A stretch of 64,000 nucleotides of DNA from Parapristionchus giblindavisi (taxonomy: Eukaryota > Nematoda > Chromadorea > Rhabditida > Diplogasteridae), in the NCBI GenBank assembly GCA_943737045.1, contig CALSFV010000327.1:1-64000 (forward strand), written 5' to 3'. The position numbers and the translations under genes are program-made. The notes under the pieces were generated by a model, which saw only the letters and a program-made list of their open reading frames with translations, had not been told where the DNA came from and did no database searches. Shown one piece after another: positions 33,972 to 47,300 of this stretch (positions are counted from its first letter, which is position 1; each line of letters starts with the position of its first letter).

Positions 33972-35465
33972 GCCTGCCTCTCCAAATTCAGGCGCCTCTG
34001 TCATCTTGTTCTCATTTTATGAGTCCGCTCATCGGCATAATTACGCCCCGCGTACCGTTATCAACTTTCATTCAACTTCTATGGGGAGAGAGGCTCATTA
34101 TGGGTGCTGACAGAATGAGGAAGACATGGCAGTAGGTACATATACCGAGAATAGAAACAGATAGAAGGGGAAGATAGTGAGAGAGGGGAGATAGTCTGAG
34201 AGGGTCCAGAGAAGCAGAGAGTGAGAGAAGGTGAGAGAGAGGGGAGAGATAGTACGGGATACAGAGAGGTTCCAGAGAAGCAGAGAGTGAGAGAGAAATA
34301 TAGAGAGAGGGAGAGGTTGGGAGAGAGGCAGATGACAGAGAGACAGAAGAGAGACAAACGAGGCATACAACTCCTTTCTCACGCATTTAATGACTTTATG
34401 AGAACCTATAAAAATCGTCGCTTGCGCACTACAATGAGACCATGCGACAAAAGACGTGATGATAGAATTCATAATTAGTACTGAAGTTTAGGGGTACGGT
34501 GGGCAATGGATACGGTACATTGTAATTACAGTAATTTCAATAATTATAGTAATTGTGATCAGAGTATCCTCTGATATGCTGATCTTCGTCTTTCCTTGTC
34601 AGCTAAAGGACTTTTAGTTGTTTCGTCGATGGAGACATAGTGTCCATGCCCGCGCAATCAAGGGGGCGTCGCATATAAAAAAAATTTTTAAATCTTGTTA
34701 GACTCTTGTTTCACTGGTGCCATAAAACAAAAGACATTAAATTTGAAAAGTTTATTTCAGTTTGCGATAGAGATGAGTAATAATTAAGATTAAATTTTAA
34801 AAAGATTAAAAAAGTGAGCAATTCAAACCAATCGATAATTGAAACTATTAATGCAATCCGAATATAAAACTATGTATAGTATAAATTAGTTAATTAAGGG
34901 GGCGGGGCGGGACGACAGTGTAAACAATCGATATATGTAGAGCAAATATACCCGGATCATGAGGCAACAAAAATTGAACCAATCAATATTTCGTTTTGCC
35001 CTACAAACACAGGGGCATGTTTGCTCACACACACAGACACACAAGGGGAGTAATTAATATAATCTCTCATTTGGTGAATAATCAAATAAAACTAACATGC
35101 ACGCAATGCTTACAGATGAGCCGTTCATAAATGTACTTTGATCTTTGAACTTTGTGAGGATACGGTAGATAGGTAATTGGTGGGGGGGGGGGTAGGATAC
35201 GGTAGTAGAAAGATTACGGTAATGGAATGATGAGTGGGAAAACGCGAGTGAGCAGAGAAGAACTATCATAGAGATGTTTGAATCACGAGGGATCAAAGAT
35301 CAAAGATCAAAGACCAAAGATCATCACAATATCATGCGGTACGACAAGGAGCCACAGAGATTCTTGGTCATGTTAGACTACACATCAACGTTATCCACAA
35401 TATCTCCGTTTGATATAAATAGCAACAAAACGACAGACTATTCGGAAAAGAGGAAAAGAGCACAG

Positions 35466-35791
35466 TATTCGTTATCGATTACAGTACCGTACTCATTAGG
35501 GATTACAGTACCGTACTCATTATCGATTACAGTACCGTACTCATTAGGGATTACAGTACCGTACTCATTATCGATTACAGTACCGTACTCATTAGGGATT
35601 ACAGTACCGTACTCATTATCGATTACAGTACCGTACTCATTAGGGATTACAGTACCGTACTCATTATCGATTACAGTACCGTACTCATTAGGGATTACAG
35701 TACCGTACTCATTATCGATTACAGTACCGTACTCATCAGGGATTACAGTACCGTACTCATTATCGATTACAGTACCGTACTCATTAGGGAT
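35466..35791. repeat. 48-bp minisatellite
   Basis: Two 24-bp subunits, tcgattacagtaccgtactc-atta and gggattacagtaccgtactc-atta, alternate about seven times with almost no divergence. The resulting open frame (ITVPYSL repeats) is a by-product. Confidence 0.95.
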
Positions 35792-36576
35792 GATATAGTT
35801 CGAGTGGTAGGTGCGTGATCAAAAATCAATAATACATAGAATATGGGACTAAGTTATGAGCAATTATGCGGCGATGAGAGGGGAGATTTCAACAATAACA
35901 ATGATCGATAGGATCAATCGATATCTCAGTCTGGGCATACGGTATAGTCAGTTCACCAAATCGTTGTGGGAAACAGAACAAGTCAGATATGGTAGTGTGT
36001 GGTGTTGAAATATATGTAGTTAAGCGAGGGTAGGTAGTATCATAGATAGTAGGCAAATTGATTAATTAATCGATAAATAGGCAGGGGGTGGGTGGGTGAG
36101 TGGTCCAATCAATACAAGTAAGTATATACGGTAGGGGTATTATGGTCGCTGTGGGATTGTGAGGATCGATCAATCGATAAACGTGATTATGCACCGAACG
36201 TTGTGGGAAAGCGTATTATGCAAGGATGTGTGGGTGATGTTGGTGGGGGGGGGGTACGGTAGAACAAGAGGAGATACGGTATAACAGCAGGGGAAGGGGA
36301 GGGGTCGAGAACAATGTGCGAAAATGACAATTAAAGCTAACGAACACGGCTAATCACTCGGAACGAAAAGTAGAAAACCTATGGAATATATTCTAGACGA
36401 TAATAAAATAGAGTATAACCTTCAAGAATAGGGCCCTCGACAAAATGAACAATGACAAAAACAATCTTCAAGAAACAAGGACGACTCGAGTGGTCGGCTA
36501 GAACCAAAGGGAAGCATGGCGGAATCATTTAGGTGTCGGCGCCATGATTTAGACGCCGGTGTTCTGGCGCCATAGT

Positions 36577-39500
36577 TCAAATGCTTGAATTACTCGGCAT
36601 CTCCGCCTCGCAGCTCTCGTCCTCGCCGTCAATGATGCCCGGCGCGAGGTACTTCATGTCGTAGCGAGAGCCTGCAATCAGAGCGCACTGTAATCGATAG
36701 AAAATCGATAACGAAAAATCAATGAAATTCGATAAATTCAGAAATTCGATGACGATAGTGGGTTGAGGTGTTAGCCACAGTTTTGATATGGAAGCGGTTT
36801 TTTGGCATGTGTAGTCTTAACGGAATAATCAAAGATCGCATAAAGATCAAAGATCAAAGTCCAAAGATCAAAGATCACATAAAGATCAAAGATCACTTAA
36901 AGAACAAAGATCAAAGATCATATAAATATCTAAGATCAAAGATCAAAGTCCAAAGATCAAAGATCAACTGACCTGGTTGAGCGCCGGGCACACACGCGCC
37001 CGTGCTTCCTCCCCGCTCCGCTCTCAGTCGCTCGCCGCCACGAACGTACTTGCGCATGTCTGTCGCATGCTCACGAATGTCCGCGATCGCATTCTACAAA
37101 AGATCAAAGATCAAAGATCAAAAGATCAAAGATCAAAGATCAAAAGTCACATCTACAGTACCTGAAGTCGCTTCGCGTGCCCGAGCTTGACAATGCCAAG
37201 GTCGTGCATGTCGCCGCGCTCAAGATGCACAAACTCACGACCAGTGATAGCGTTAGCCTGAGGAAGATCAAAGATAAAATATTAGAGATCAAAGATCAAA
37301 TATTTAAAAAATCAAATTTGCCAAACTATTATTTAGATAGTTTAGCAGTGATAAAAGTCACAATGTTGTGTTTCGGCCCTTGGTCTAGACACCGACCACT
37401 CTCCTGGGGAGGGTCATCGCCAAAGATCAAAGATTAGAGATCAAAGGTCATAAATGGAACTCTCACCTGGAACTGTTCAGCGTACATTCCGAGTCCGATA
37501 GAGTCCAGGAACAGGGCGACCTCTTCGACTGTCCAATTAGGAGCTGTAATACCGATTATTGTCTAACTGTAACACTTTATCGATTGCCTACTTTTTTCTT
37601 GTAATTAATTTAAAGGCACACCCCGGGCTAATTTGCTAACTCTCCGCTCCGGCAACGCTCTCTCTGGCTTTCTTTGTCTACGAAAGAGCGTTGCCAGAAC
37701 GGAGATACGCCCCTCAAATACCCAAAACCGGGTTCTCAGGCGAAAGATCAAAGATCAAAGATCAAAGATCACCTCTGGCGTACGGATGGACCTTGCGGCG
37801 GAACTTGCTCTTGAGCCAGTTGGTGAAGGAGCGCAGTCGGCCCACCGGACCCGTCTCGCGCTTCTCACCCCGCTGAATCGCTCGTCCTGTAAATGCCACA
37901 AATAATTAAATATGTAAATAAATAAATAATTAAATGAATGAAAATAATAAAAATAATAAATAAATTATCAAATCAAATCAAATCATTTATTCCTGTATAA
38001 GAAATGTATGGTGTTGGGTTCTTCTTATCACGTTAAACGGGTCAGGAAAACTAATTAATTAATAAATATATAAAATAAAAAAAATAAAAAAGATAAATAA
38101 ACCACATACGTTCTCGAATCTCCGCCTCCTCTCGCATCAGCGCCTGCCGCACATTGTTGATGACGAAGCGCCAATTCGTCACCTCGCCCTGAAAATCGGG
38201 AAAATCAAAGATCAAAAACCAAAGAATAAAGTTGAAAGATCAAAGATCAATCTCCGTACCTCAAACTGGAACTGCGTAGAGCTGGACGAGTGCGACAGGT
38301 GGGTGCCGCCCGAGGAACTCGAATCGATCGGTGCTCCCACGCCCAGTGTGGAGGACGCTCCCGTTGACGTGGACTGCATGGGCGCGGTGGACGCGTTCGA
38401 GGACGCCGCGCCGCTCTTAGACGCGGGCGGTTGAGTGGCGGCGGTACCGGAGCCAGCGGTAACACCGGTTCCGCCGAGAACCGACGCGGACGCCGCGGCG
38501 GTTCCATGCGTGCCAGAGGGCGCGCGCGACCGAGAGGTCGCGGCGCGTTGAGCCGCTGCGGCTGCGTGTGCTGCGGACGACTCGCATGTCGACGGGAAGT
38601 TGAGATGACTCTGCGAATTGATTATTGATTATTATTATTATTATTATTAATTATTAGTTGCTCCAGACCTTGCCAATTGAACATTAATTATAAATGATCA
38701 TCGTTCATCAGTCACACCTACAGCATGAAATCAGCAAGTGGTGATCAAATTATTGCGAAGCAATACCACAACATACTACAGTATTAATTCAGCACCCCAC
38801 GCCAGTACTCTACCGTAATCGCACCCTACATACCGTATACCTTGTTCCACCGTACTCACCGAAACTACGGTATACAACCGTACCCCTACAGTACGCTACA
38901 GTAACCCCCGCTAACCTCCAATTGATCAGTGATCAGTTCCACCGCTCCGACCACTTCTTCTCTCAGAGACAGACGATCACAATCCATGCCTCCTCCTCCT
39001 CCCACTCCTCCCTGCGTCACAGCGCTCACGTTCGCGTCATCGTCAGCCTGCAGAGATTATCGATTTATTGATTGGTCATTTTGGTTATTTTCCGATTTAC
39101 TGAGCGGTTACTAAACAAAATCTTCCTTTTATTTGCTTAAATAACCGATAGACACCCTATATTTCATCAAATCTATATTCATAAGGATAATTACTGGCAA
39201 AGGGAAAGAGAGGAGAGATGGATTTCCGTCGCACATAAGCGATTTCGATAATTACATCTATCGAATTATCTATTGAAAAATGGAAAAAAATAACCCATTA
39301 AAACGCCGCGCGTTAAATTAAAAAAATAACCCCACGCATCGAACAGCCACAACATTACGTGGGGGGGGGGGGGCAGGCAATATCGTCCATTATTCATTCC
39401 CCCACTCATGAAAACATTTTCTGTGTATGTGTGTGCCGATGTCTGAAATTCAAGTGGCACCGAATGGGGAGAGAGGGGGGAGAGAGAGAGGGAGAGGGAG

Positions 39501-42500
39501 GAGAGATAGAGAGAGGGGGAGGAGGGAGAGAGGGAGAGAGCGAGAGAGGGGGAGAGAGATAGAGAGAGAGGGAGAGAGAGAGGGAGAGGGAGAAGGAGAG
39601 GGAGAGAGGGAGAGGGAGAGAGAGGGAGAGAGAGAGAGAAGGAGAGAGAGTAACACATTTTCCAGATTAGGCCCATTTACCACACAGACCTCACGTAGCA
39701 TCAACAACCATTCTTGACTTATATAATTTATATCTTATATTACATAGGTATTACATTGTCTGACCCCACTTCAAGCGCACAAATTCCTGAATTACCTCTC
39801 GATTAGCGCACGCGATTCGTCTCTCCGACCACAATTGGCCCATTATCAAGTTAGACGACAGAGAAAATAATCAGAGACAAAGGGAAAAACTTTGGACAAG
39901 ACCAGACAAGACAATCCACTCTAACTGCTGCCTAATCTAGTAAATCGTAGTGCGTCAAACATCCCAAAGATTCTTTGCACTTAAATGCCCACCCCAAGCG
40001 AATTTACAACTCTCCGCTCTGTCGAGGCTCTCTCGTAGACAAAACGTGAGAGAGTGTGGCCAGAAGGGGTAGTGCCAAATTAGCTCGGGTGTGCTTTCAA
40101 TTATTCCTAGACCAATCCAGTTTGCAGACACAGACCAACAATTTGAACCATCCCGCCGTTCGTGTATTTCCCCGCACAATCAAAGCAAGACAAAAAAGAA
40201 AAGCCGCCGCCATGAAAATCTCTAATTCGCTCCCACATATATGCATAAATAGTCTGCTGTGGAAATGCCGGCAGACCAAAATATATTATCCATCCCAGAC
40301 CGTGAGTAAGTATTGCATATACTATCTCGTATATTCCCTACTCGAACACGACAAATCCGAGATTCTCAAAGTCAGCCCAAGTCATGCCACCATCTCATGT
40401 CTGACACACATACAAACAGACAAAATAAGCCGACTACAATATATTAAATTGCTCGCTCCATATTCCGCCTTTACGAGCATGACAACGACGACGACGATAC
40501 AACAACACCGCCATTCGGCCGATTGTCGTCCATTTTTATCTCTTTCTGTGTTCAAACGTCCTCGTACATGCATCTACTCCAATTGGCCGAATGACGTCAG
40601 TCCATCAAGGGCCTACTTTTATTGGATGATGTTTGCAACTCGCAACATTGGTCCCCCCTAGCGGTATCCATCTTCTACGTATTACTACTCTCACGTACCA
40701 TGACATGCCATGCCCTCATAATGCGAGGATCGGCCCACTATATCATTTTCAATTGATGCGTTACAAAATTGCAATTCAAGTGATTTTTCTAAATCGAGCC
40801 ATCATATTTCGAAAATCCACCCAAACACCCTGTGAAGGCGCCGAAAATGTATGGCCATTGAATGACATGCCATGCCCTCATGTTCATGCATCGTATACAA
40901 CAACTATGATGTTCTTCCTCTTCCTCCTCTTCCTATTTCATCATCATCATCATCATATTAGCTCAATCATGAGGTCCATCCCTCCTCTATCCTCATTAAC
41001 TTCCTCCTCTGCGTGCCACTACTCAATTCATGCTTCCTCCTTCATAAAACACCGCCTCTTCTCTTCCATGCTCCATGATCGTTCGTTTTTTCGGCTCATC
41101 ACATAGTATCCCATATCCCCTCCTCTGATTACCAGTAACTTCCTTTTCTCCTGATTACTGTAACCGCTTTTTCTGTTCCAACTCCTTCAATTTGCTTGTT
41201 TTTCCGGGTTTTTGGCCAGAATTTATCTCAGAGAATTGCAGTCAAGCTTAAATCACACACGTAGGGCAGGTACAAACCTGTAGCTAAACATAACACCGTG
41301 CCAGTCCTTTTGCTATTTTGCAATCAAAAGGCAAAAAACATGCAATAATGTGCCGTCATGTCAATTTCGATGTAGGGAAGTACTGTTTGAAGTATGTAAT
41401 TTTATATCTACAAAAATAAATCTTTTTCGTCCATTGATAGAGTCACTCAGGAAGCGCGATCTGTGGTCACCAAAGGAAGTTCAGAGGAAGCAAAGATTGT
41501 GTTAAAAGAGTCGTATCCCTTCTCCAATTCGCTATTCTCGTCTTGTAAGACACATATCAATGTTTGGGCGTCGTCCGCAATTCCGAGAACCTTTCGTGTA
41601 CCCTATTCCCCCTCCCCTCATCTCCGCTCTAGTGCTGCCGTGCTCCCATGGATAATGCAATTCATTACTGCAACATACTAAGCCGCCCCTAGCCTATGTA
41701 TGACTCTTCCTTCCTTCCTCTTCCCACCCTCTCCCCTCCCATCCTATCATCCCCCTTCCATCTCCATCCACGATCTATCTACAACTCCATCTATCTCTAT
41801 ATTCCCCAAGTCAACGAAGTGACCCTAACAAAGCTTGCAGCATTCGCGCACGTATCACAAATCATCTCACATATACAAGAAGAAGTGTTTCTGTCGTTCA
41901 TCTTTTACTATTTATCATTATTTACTATTGGTATTTCAAAACTTAAAGTGTACTTATCATTTCCAATTGAAGTACACTTGTAAGTCTACTAGACTTTAGG
42001 ATTTTATATGCAAGAGATGTCGTATGTCGTTCATCTCATAGCACCCTCATCTGTTATTCAATTCATCTGTCTCCATTACGGTCGAGCAAACAGTACAACC
42101 CCGAAGAGTACCGTGAGAGTGCAAGTGAGAGGGATTCAATAGACATCATCTCTTTCCCACCGTTCTTACACCATCCATAGGTCGAATAGCTAGGTTCTTG
42201 GTTTTCAAAATGCGGTCAGGTTTTTCGATTTTTTGGAAAATTTTCGGTCAAAATGCAGTCTGATTTTTCGATTTTTTCAGAAACTTGTCATTTTCAAGCG
42301 GAATATGCTATGTAAACATTGGCATCCATACACCAAAAGAAATAGCATGTCAAATACTACTTTAAAAAATCTTACGCATTTTGAAATGTAATATAGAAAT
42401 ATGTTTAAAATTAATAAATTCATTGCAGTTGTAAATCACTGCAATATTTCATCTGCGATTTTCTAGTTCAATATGCAATGCAAACCTTGACATCCATATA

Positions 42501-44317
42501 TCAAATAAAAGAGCATTAAAGATAGTACAAGAAAAATCTGCCGCATTTCGCAAATATAATATAGAAATATTTAAAAAAAATAAAAATTTAATTCCATGGA
42601 ACATACGTTGAACATAGCCCGAAATCTGTCACACATTTTTGATGAAAAAGCATGGTGCGGCTGATTTTTTCCTTATTGCGGCTGATTTTATAGTTAGCTG
42701 TGTATATTGCCATGTTATATTCAAAAAATCAAGGCAATTCGTCGACATCTGATAAAGATATTCCACTTTAAAGCAAGAACATAGGTTGAAAGCAACGGTT
42801 TTGCGAATAGTAGTGTATTGTGCGTGGTGTGTCAGTCTACTGCGCACTACTGCGTGGAATGCCACACAACGCAGTTGATAACAGCCAGCAAACCCATTTT
42901 TTTTTGCAAAACGCGGTCAGGTTTTCCAAAAAATCCCAAAATGCGGTCAGGCTATGTACCTTGGGACATACTTTTCGACCTATGACACCATCCACTCACG
43001 CTATCCTTGTGTTTTCCAAAAAATCTACAACTCTTACCGTAGATTCACGGTTCCTTACCTGGTCGTATCTAGGCTGCTCAAAAGATCGAGCAGATCTCAG
43101 TTATCTCAATTTCATCCAGCTGATGAATATTCGCATTCGTTTGCGTTTACACCTGTGGTGTTCATATACGATGCAAAGGGAATCACAGCTCGGCATGGCG
43201 GAACAAAAATGCCTGTGTTTGTCACCCTCGTTCTTCATTGTTGTTGCCTTCTCGTATGCACACACACACAGTAGTTTTCTTCCATCTTTCTTTCATCACC
43301 AATTCTCTTTCCATTCCTTCCTTGGTGCCCCTTCCAATCAGTGTCCTGTTTACTGGCCCCGGTGCACCTCCACCACCCCCCTCCTCATCCCCTCATTTTC
43401 TCATCTTGTTTTCCCCTCACTTTACATTCCGCGAATCTCCCATCATCGTACGCAAAATGCAAAAATTCATTATTAATGAAAATACCAGCATCCACTAATA
43501 TCATCATACCGATATTTTACATTACACCCATACGGGATCCTATCCGATTCTTCGTTTTTTTCCTGTTTACCGTTTCATTTCCGATTTATTCCCTACCCCT
43601 GCTCATTCAGCCATCGTTACGTCTCATAGCTCACGATCTCCAATGCTGAATTATTCATTCATTCATTCATGAACTGCATGTGTATAGATAAACACCTGTT
43701 CCTTTCCATAACTACCCCCTTTTCGCCACCTTATGTTCCCACTCAGCACGACAACTCTTTGACCACTGGCAGACAACCCCCTTTCATTGCAATTTCCTTA
43801 GTTACCCTCATAACTCACGTCTCAAAAGGCCCTGCGCCCAGAGTACCATTCACGTACATTACGTACACAATAGTAGGGGGTTCCCTAACAGGGGGTTCTC
43901 CAAGGACTCATTTGTTAGTCCCCTCGACTGATTCTCTCCTAATCTTTCTCACTTTCAGTGCGCCTCCTTGTCGGTCTGTCTCCTCTGTTAGCCTCTGTCA
44001 GAGATCGAGAGTCTGAGATTCCCACGAGATCAGAAGCATTCATTCATTCCAAAAACGAGACGAGAACAGCTCACATTTCAAAGCCCAACACCACCACCCC
44101 CCACCCTCTTCATCTAACTCTCTCTCGGCATCCTTCTTCTTTGTCTTCCTCCTCCACATCCTTCCTGTACTCTGCCAGTCTAGACTATAGCAGTCCAGCA
44201 CAAATAAGGAAGTCCAGCATAGTACAAGTACAGGCGCATTCAAAGATCATGCGATTCCGCACGACATTTGACCATTTACAGATAAAGAGGGGCTAATATG
44301 ATACAACGTGCTGAGTG

Positions 44318-44348
<31 letters not shown>

Positions 44349-47300
44349 ACTCACTCACTCTCTTTCTCTCTCTCACCCCCTCTCTTTCCCTCTCCCACCC
44401 TCTCTCTCCCTCGCGCTCTCCATGTTTCATTTTGCCTCGGGCACTCTCAAAATACCCCCAATCGTCGTCACACTACTCCGCACGCATATCGTCGTATTAA
44501 TCCAATCATAGCTTGAATACTGCACGAAGTCCGTTTTATCTTATATCACTCTGATTCTATCCCAACACATCAAGCGTGTCATTCTAAAAAAGCGAGAAAA
44601 CACACATTTCTCTCTCGTCAACATCAATCTCGTCGTCATATTCAGAGCCTAAACATGACTCCCTCACGTTCCTTCATCCCAGTGCACTGTGCAAATTGGG
44701 AGAAGGGGCTTACGCCCAAATCAAGAATTTTTGTAGCCCCATTCACTTCATTCCAATCTCTCATTCTTTTTCGTTGAGCACCACTCTCTATCATTAACCG
44801 ATCAAGCGACATGCCAAGCCAGTTTAAAACTCTCTGGCTACACTCTCTCGCTTTCTTGTCTACGCGAGAGTATTGCAACTGCGGAGAGTAGAATTAGCTC
44901 GTTTAAAACCGTGCACAATTCAAACAATCTTCTATAGCAACATACTGATATACCAATCGAGATATTTGATCATCTATACAATATATTTCCATTCACTCCA
45001 GCTTTCCCACACACTCCTCCCGTCGTCCAGAGCGAAGCAAGAATCACAATTTCACACGAGTCGCATACTGATTTGCTGCTTTACCTAGGTTTATGTTCAG
45101 CTAATTCCCTCCCTCTTTGCTTCTAGCCTATCATAGTATCCAGAGATCAAGTTTTTCTTGCCCATCCTCGCAGAATCATCCAATTCCGCCCTCCCGTCAT
45201 TTCCAAGGCCTTGTTTTTTTCCACCATCCAGACGAGAATTCCCTCTTGTTTGTTCGATGATAATCTCCAAATCGTATCTTCATCTCCCGTCCTTCGCCCC
45301 GTCACTCGGGATATCTGTCATGCACACGCACAGTATTTTCCGGCTCAAGCCATTTTGTTTTCGTCAGTTTTCGTCAGTCTTCATTTGATAGGGAAAAAAA
45401 CTTCCATCTCGAACTCCCGAGCGGTTCAACTCCTAGCATTGCGAACTTTATGCAGAACCACTTCTTTCACTCTCGTAAACATCCTTTGCACCCCGCCTCT
45501 TTTGTCCATTTCGCCGCTACTCCTCAGCAAACAAAACACACATTTTAATTAGAAAATTCTTCAGTTGTTTATATTTGTCTGTGTCTGGGGGACTATTTCA
45601 TCAGATTCTTCTTAGTTCATCCGCTATGTTCTCATGTACATAGGGGATCGATCCCGTAATGTACTACTATCCTATTACCCCCCCCCCCCTCCTCGGTGTC
45701 CTACATCTAATGGAGACTGCCCTCGTTAATCTTTAATCTTCTGTTTCGTTCCCAGTCTTTCTTTGCTAACTTAATGTTTCCCAATCTCGTTTTGCAAACG
45801 ATACAAAAAATAGATGGACAGTCTTTTTTTGAGACTCTCTACACATCAAATCTATCGGAACCTTACTTCATACATCATGTTCGCGCCAGTTGTTATGTAT
45901 ATCAACAGTTTGCAAAGGGATACTTCATTACTATTATAGACACTATCACTCCCACGCGCGTAACTTGCGGCCTAATCTATTTCAATCGTACGGATGCATT
46001 GCGGTTATTCTATACGTCGAGCTTCCAATGTAATAAAGAAAAAAAACAAAAACACAATTGAGGCTTCCATTTGTAACCACATGCTTCCGGGTTTAGAATT
46101 AACATCTACTTGGCTTCGATCACTTGATGATGATTCATTGCAAGAAAAAAATACAACTTCATCCTCCACTTCCACCAGCAATCTATCCTCTTATCACATA
46201 AGAATCTCAATTCTCGCCCCATCGCCACTATCATCAATCTGATCTCTTTTTGCCTTCTTCGTAAAGAAGGCAAAAAGGGCGATAGCGCAGCCGCTTCCTC
46301 AATCTATCGATGTAACACAGCTCGGCCCTCCGAAATTAACAGCATCCAAAACAAAAACAATAACATGGTATCATTAAGGAAATCTTGTACTCGTCGAGGA
46401 TATCCCAAAAAGACATGGGCGCCACAAGGGGTGACTCCTGTAAGATCAGGGCTTTACTAATTTTTTACAAGTACAATTCGGATACCCATGTCAAAACAAG
46501 CTGTACCCCATCCATACATGATATCAAACATGCACACCCAAATCTCTCAACCACTAAGCCACCAGAGTACATATGTTCCGTCTGCTGGGTACGCGCCCAG
46601 AATAGCCGCCTCTTCATCATAATGTAAAGTACGCCTCTCAATCATGTTCACTCCTCGTCGTCTTCTTCTTCTCCTCATACTCAGACTCATTCCTACCTAA
46701 TCTCTTCCCATAACTCCCATCCTCTCCCACTCTCATCACTCACTACCACTTCTGTTTCTCTCTGTGTTCCTCTCTATTTCTCCTCCACCAATCTCTCGTC
46801 TCCGTTCATCTCTCGAGATCATTAATAAATAAGTGTGCTCCTCCAAGTGATCAAGATCGCGGGGCTCGCACATGTTATTGCGTGTGACACATTCTTTACG
46901 CGTAATCCCGACGACTCTCCTTGATCAAATGACTCATTAATCCGTCCAAGTCTCAATTAACAATAATCCGACATCTAACATCGTGTATGTATACCAATAA
47001 TTGATCTTTATCGCGACTGACATTTGACATTGACATTATAACAACATTATCAACTTTAATGAATGTTTAGGAGCTATTTTGTCATGAGTTGCATAATGGG
47101 TTGGAGTTCTCGCGATAAACTTTCGTATTCTCCGCGTCATTTTAATTCGTACTCTAAGTAGGTACTTATAAGCCTCCATTCATCCTCAATGACGCGTGCA
47201 CAATCTCTGTACTCCCACTCTTCACTTCACATAGCCTATCCATTGTTTCTTATTCTCCATCCATCCATCCCATTCTCCTCCTTGCTTCTCTACCTCTTGA

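Larger units (their letters stand above)
32216..36576. other. Intergenic region between DGK and the otopetrin-like gene
   Basis: No gene is supported. It holds the otopetrin-like promoter side, a hairpin at 32390-32515, family A copies (32510-32590 partial, 32586-32705), a GATCAAA cluster (32820), a CCCTCT array, an (AG)n tract (34150-34360) and a 48-bp minisatellite. Confidence 0.5.

Noticed and set aside
33816..34004. Arg-Gly (RG)n frame resembling an RGG-box protein
   Set aside because: Pure translation of the (CCCTCT)n array.
35274..35798. 174-residue frame with ITVPYSL repeats
   Set aside because: Produced by the near-perfect 48-bp minisatellite; the unit length divisible by three keeps the frame open.
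40056..40661. 201-residue + strand frame
   Set aside because: Begins inside a family A hairpin and shows no domain; same compositional cause as the other + strand frames in this intron.
42820..43476. 218-residue + strand frame
   Set aside because: It crosses a family C element, lacks splice structure or motifs, and lies in the stop-poor, C-rich intron block.
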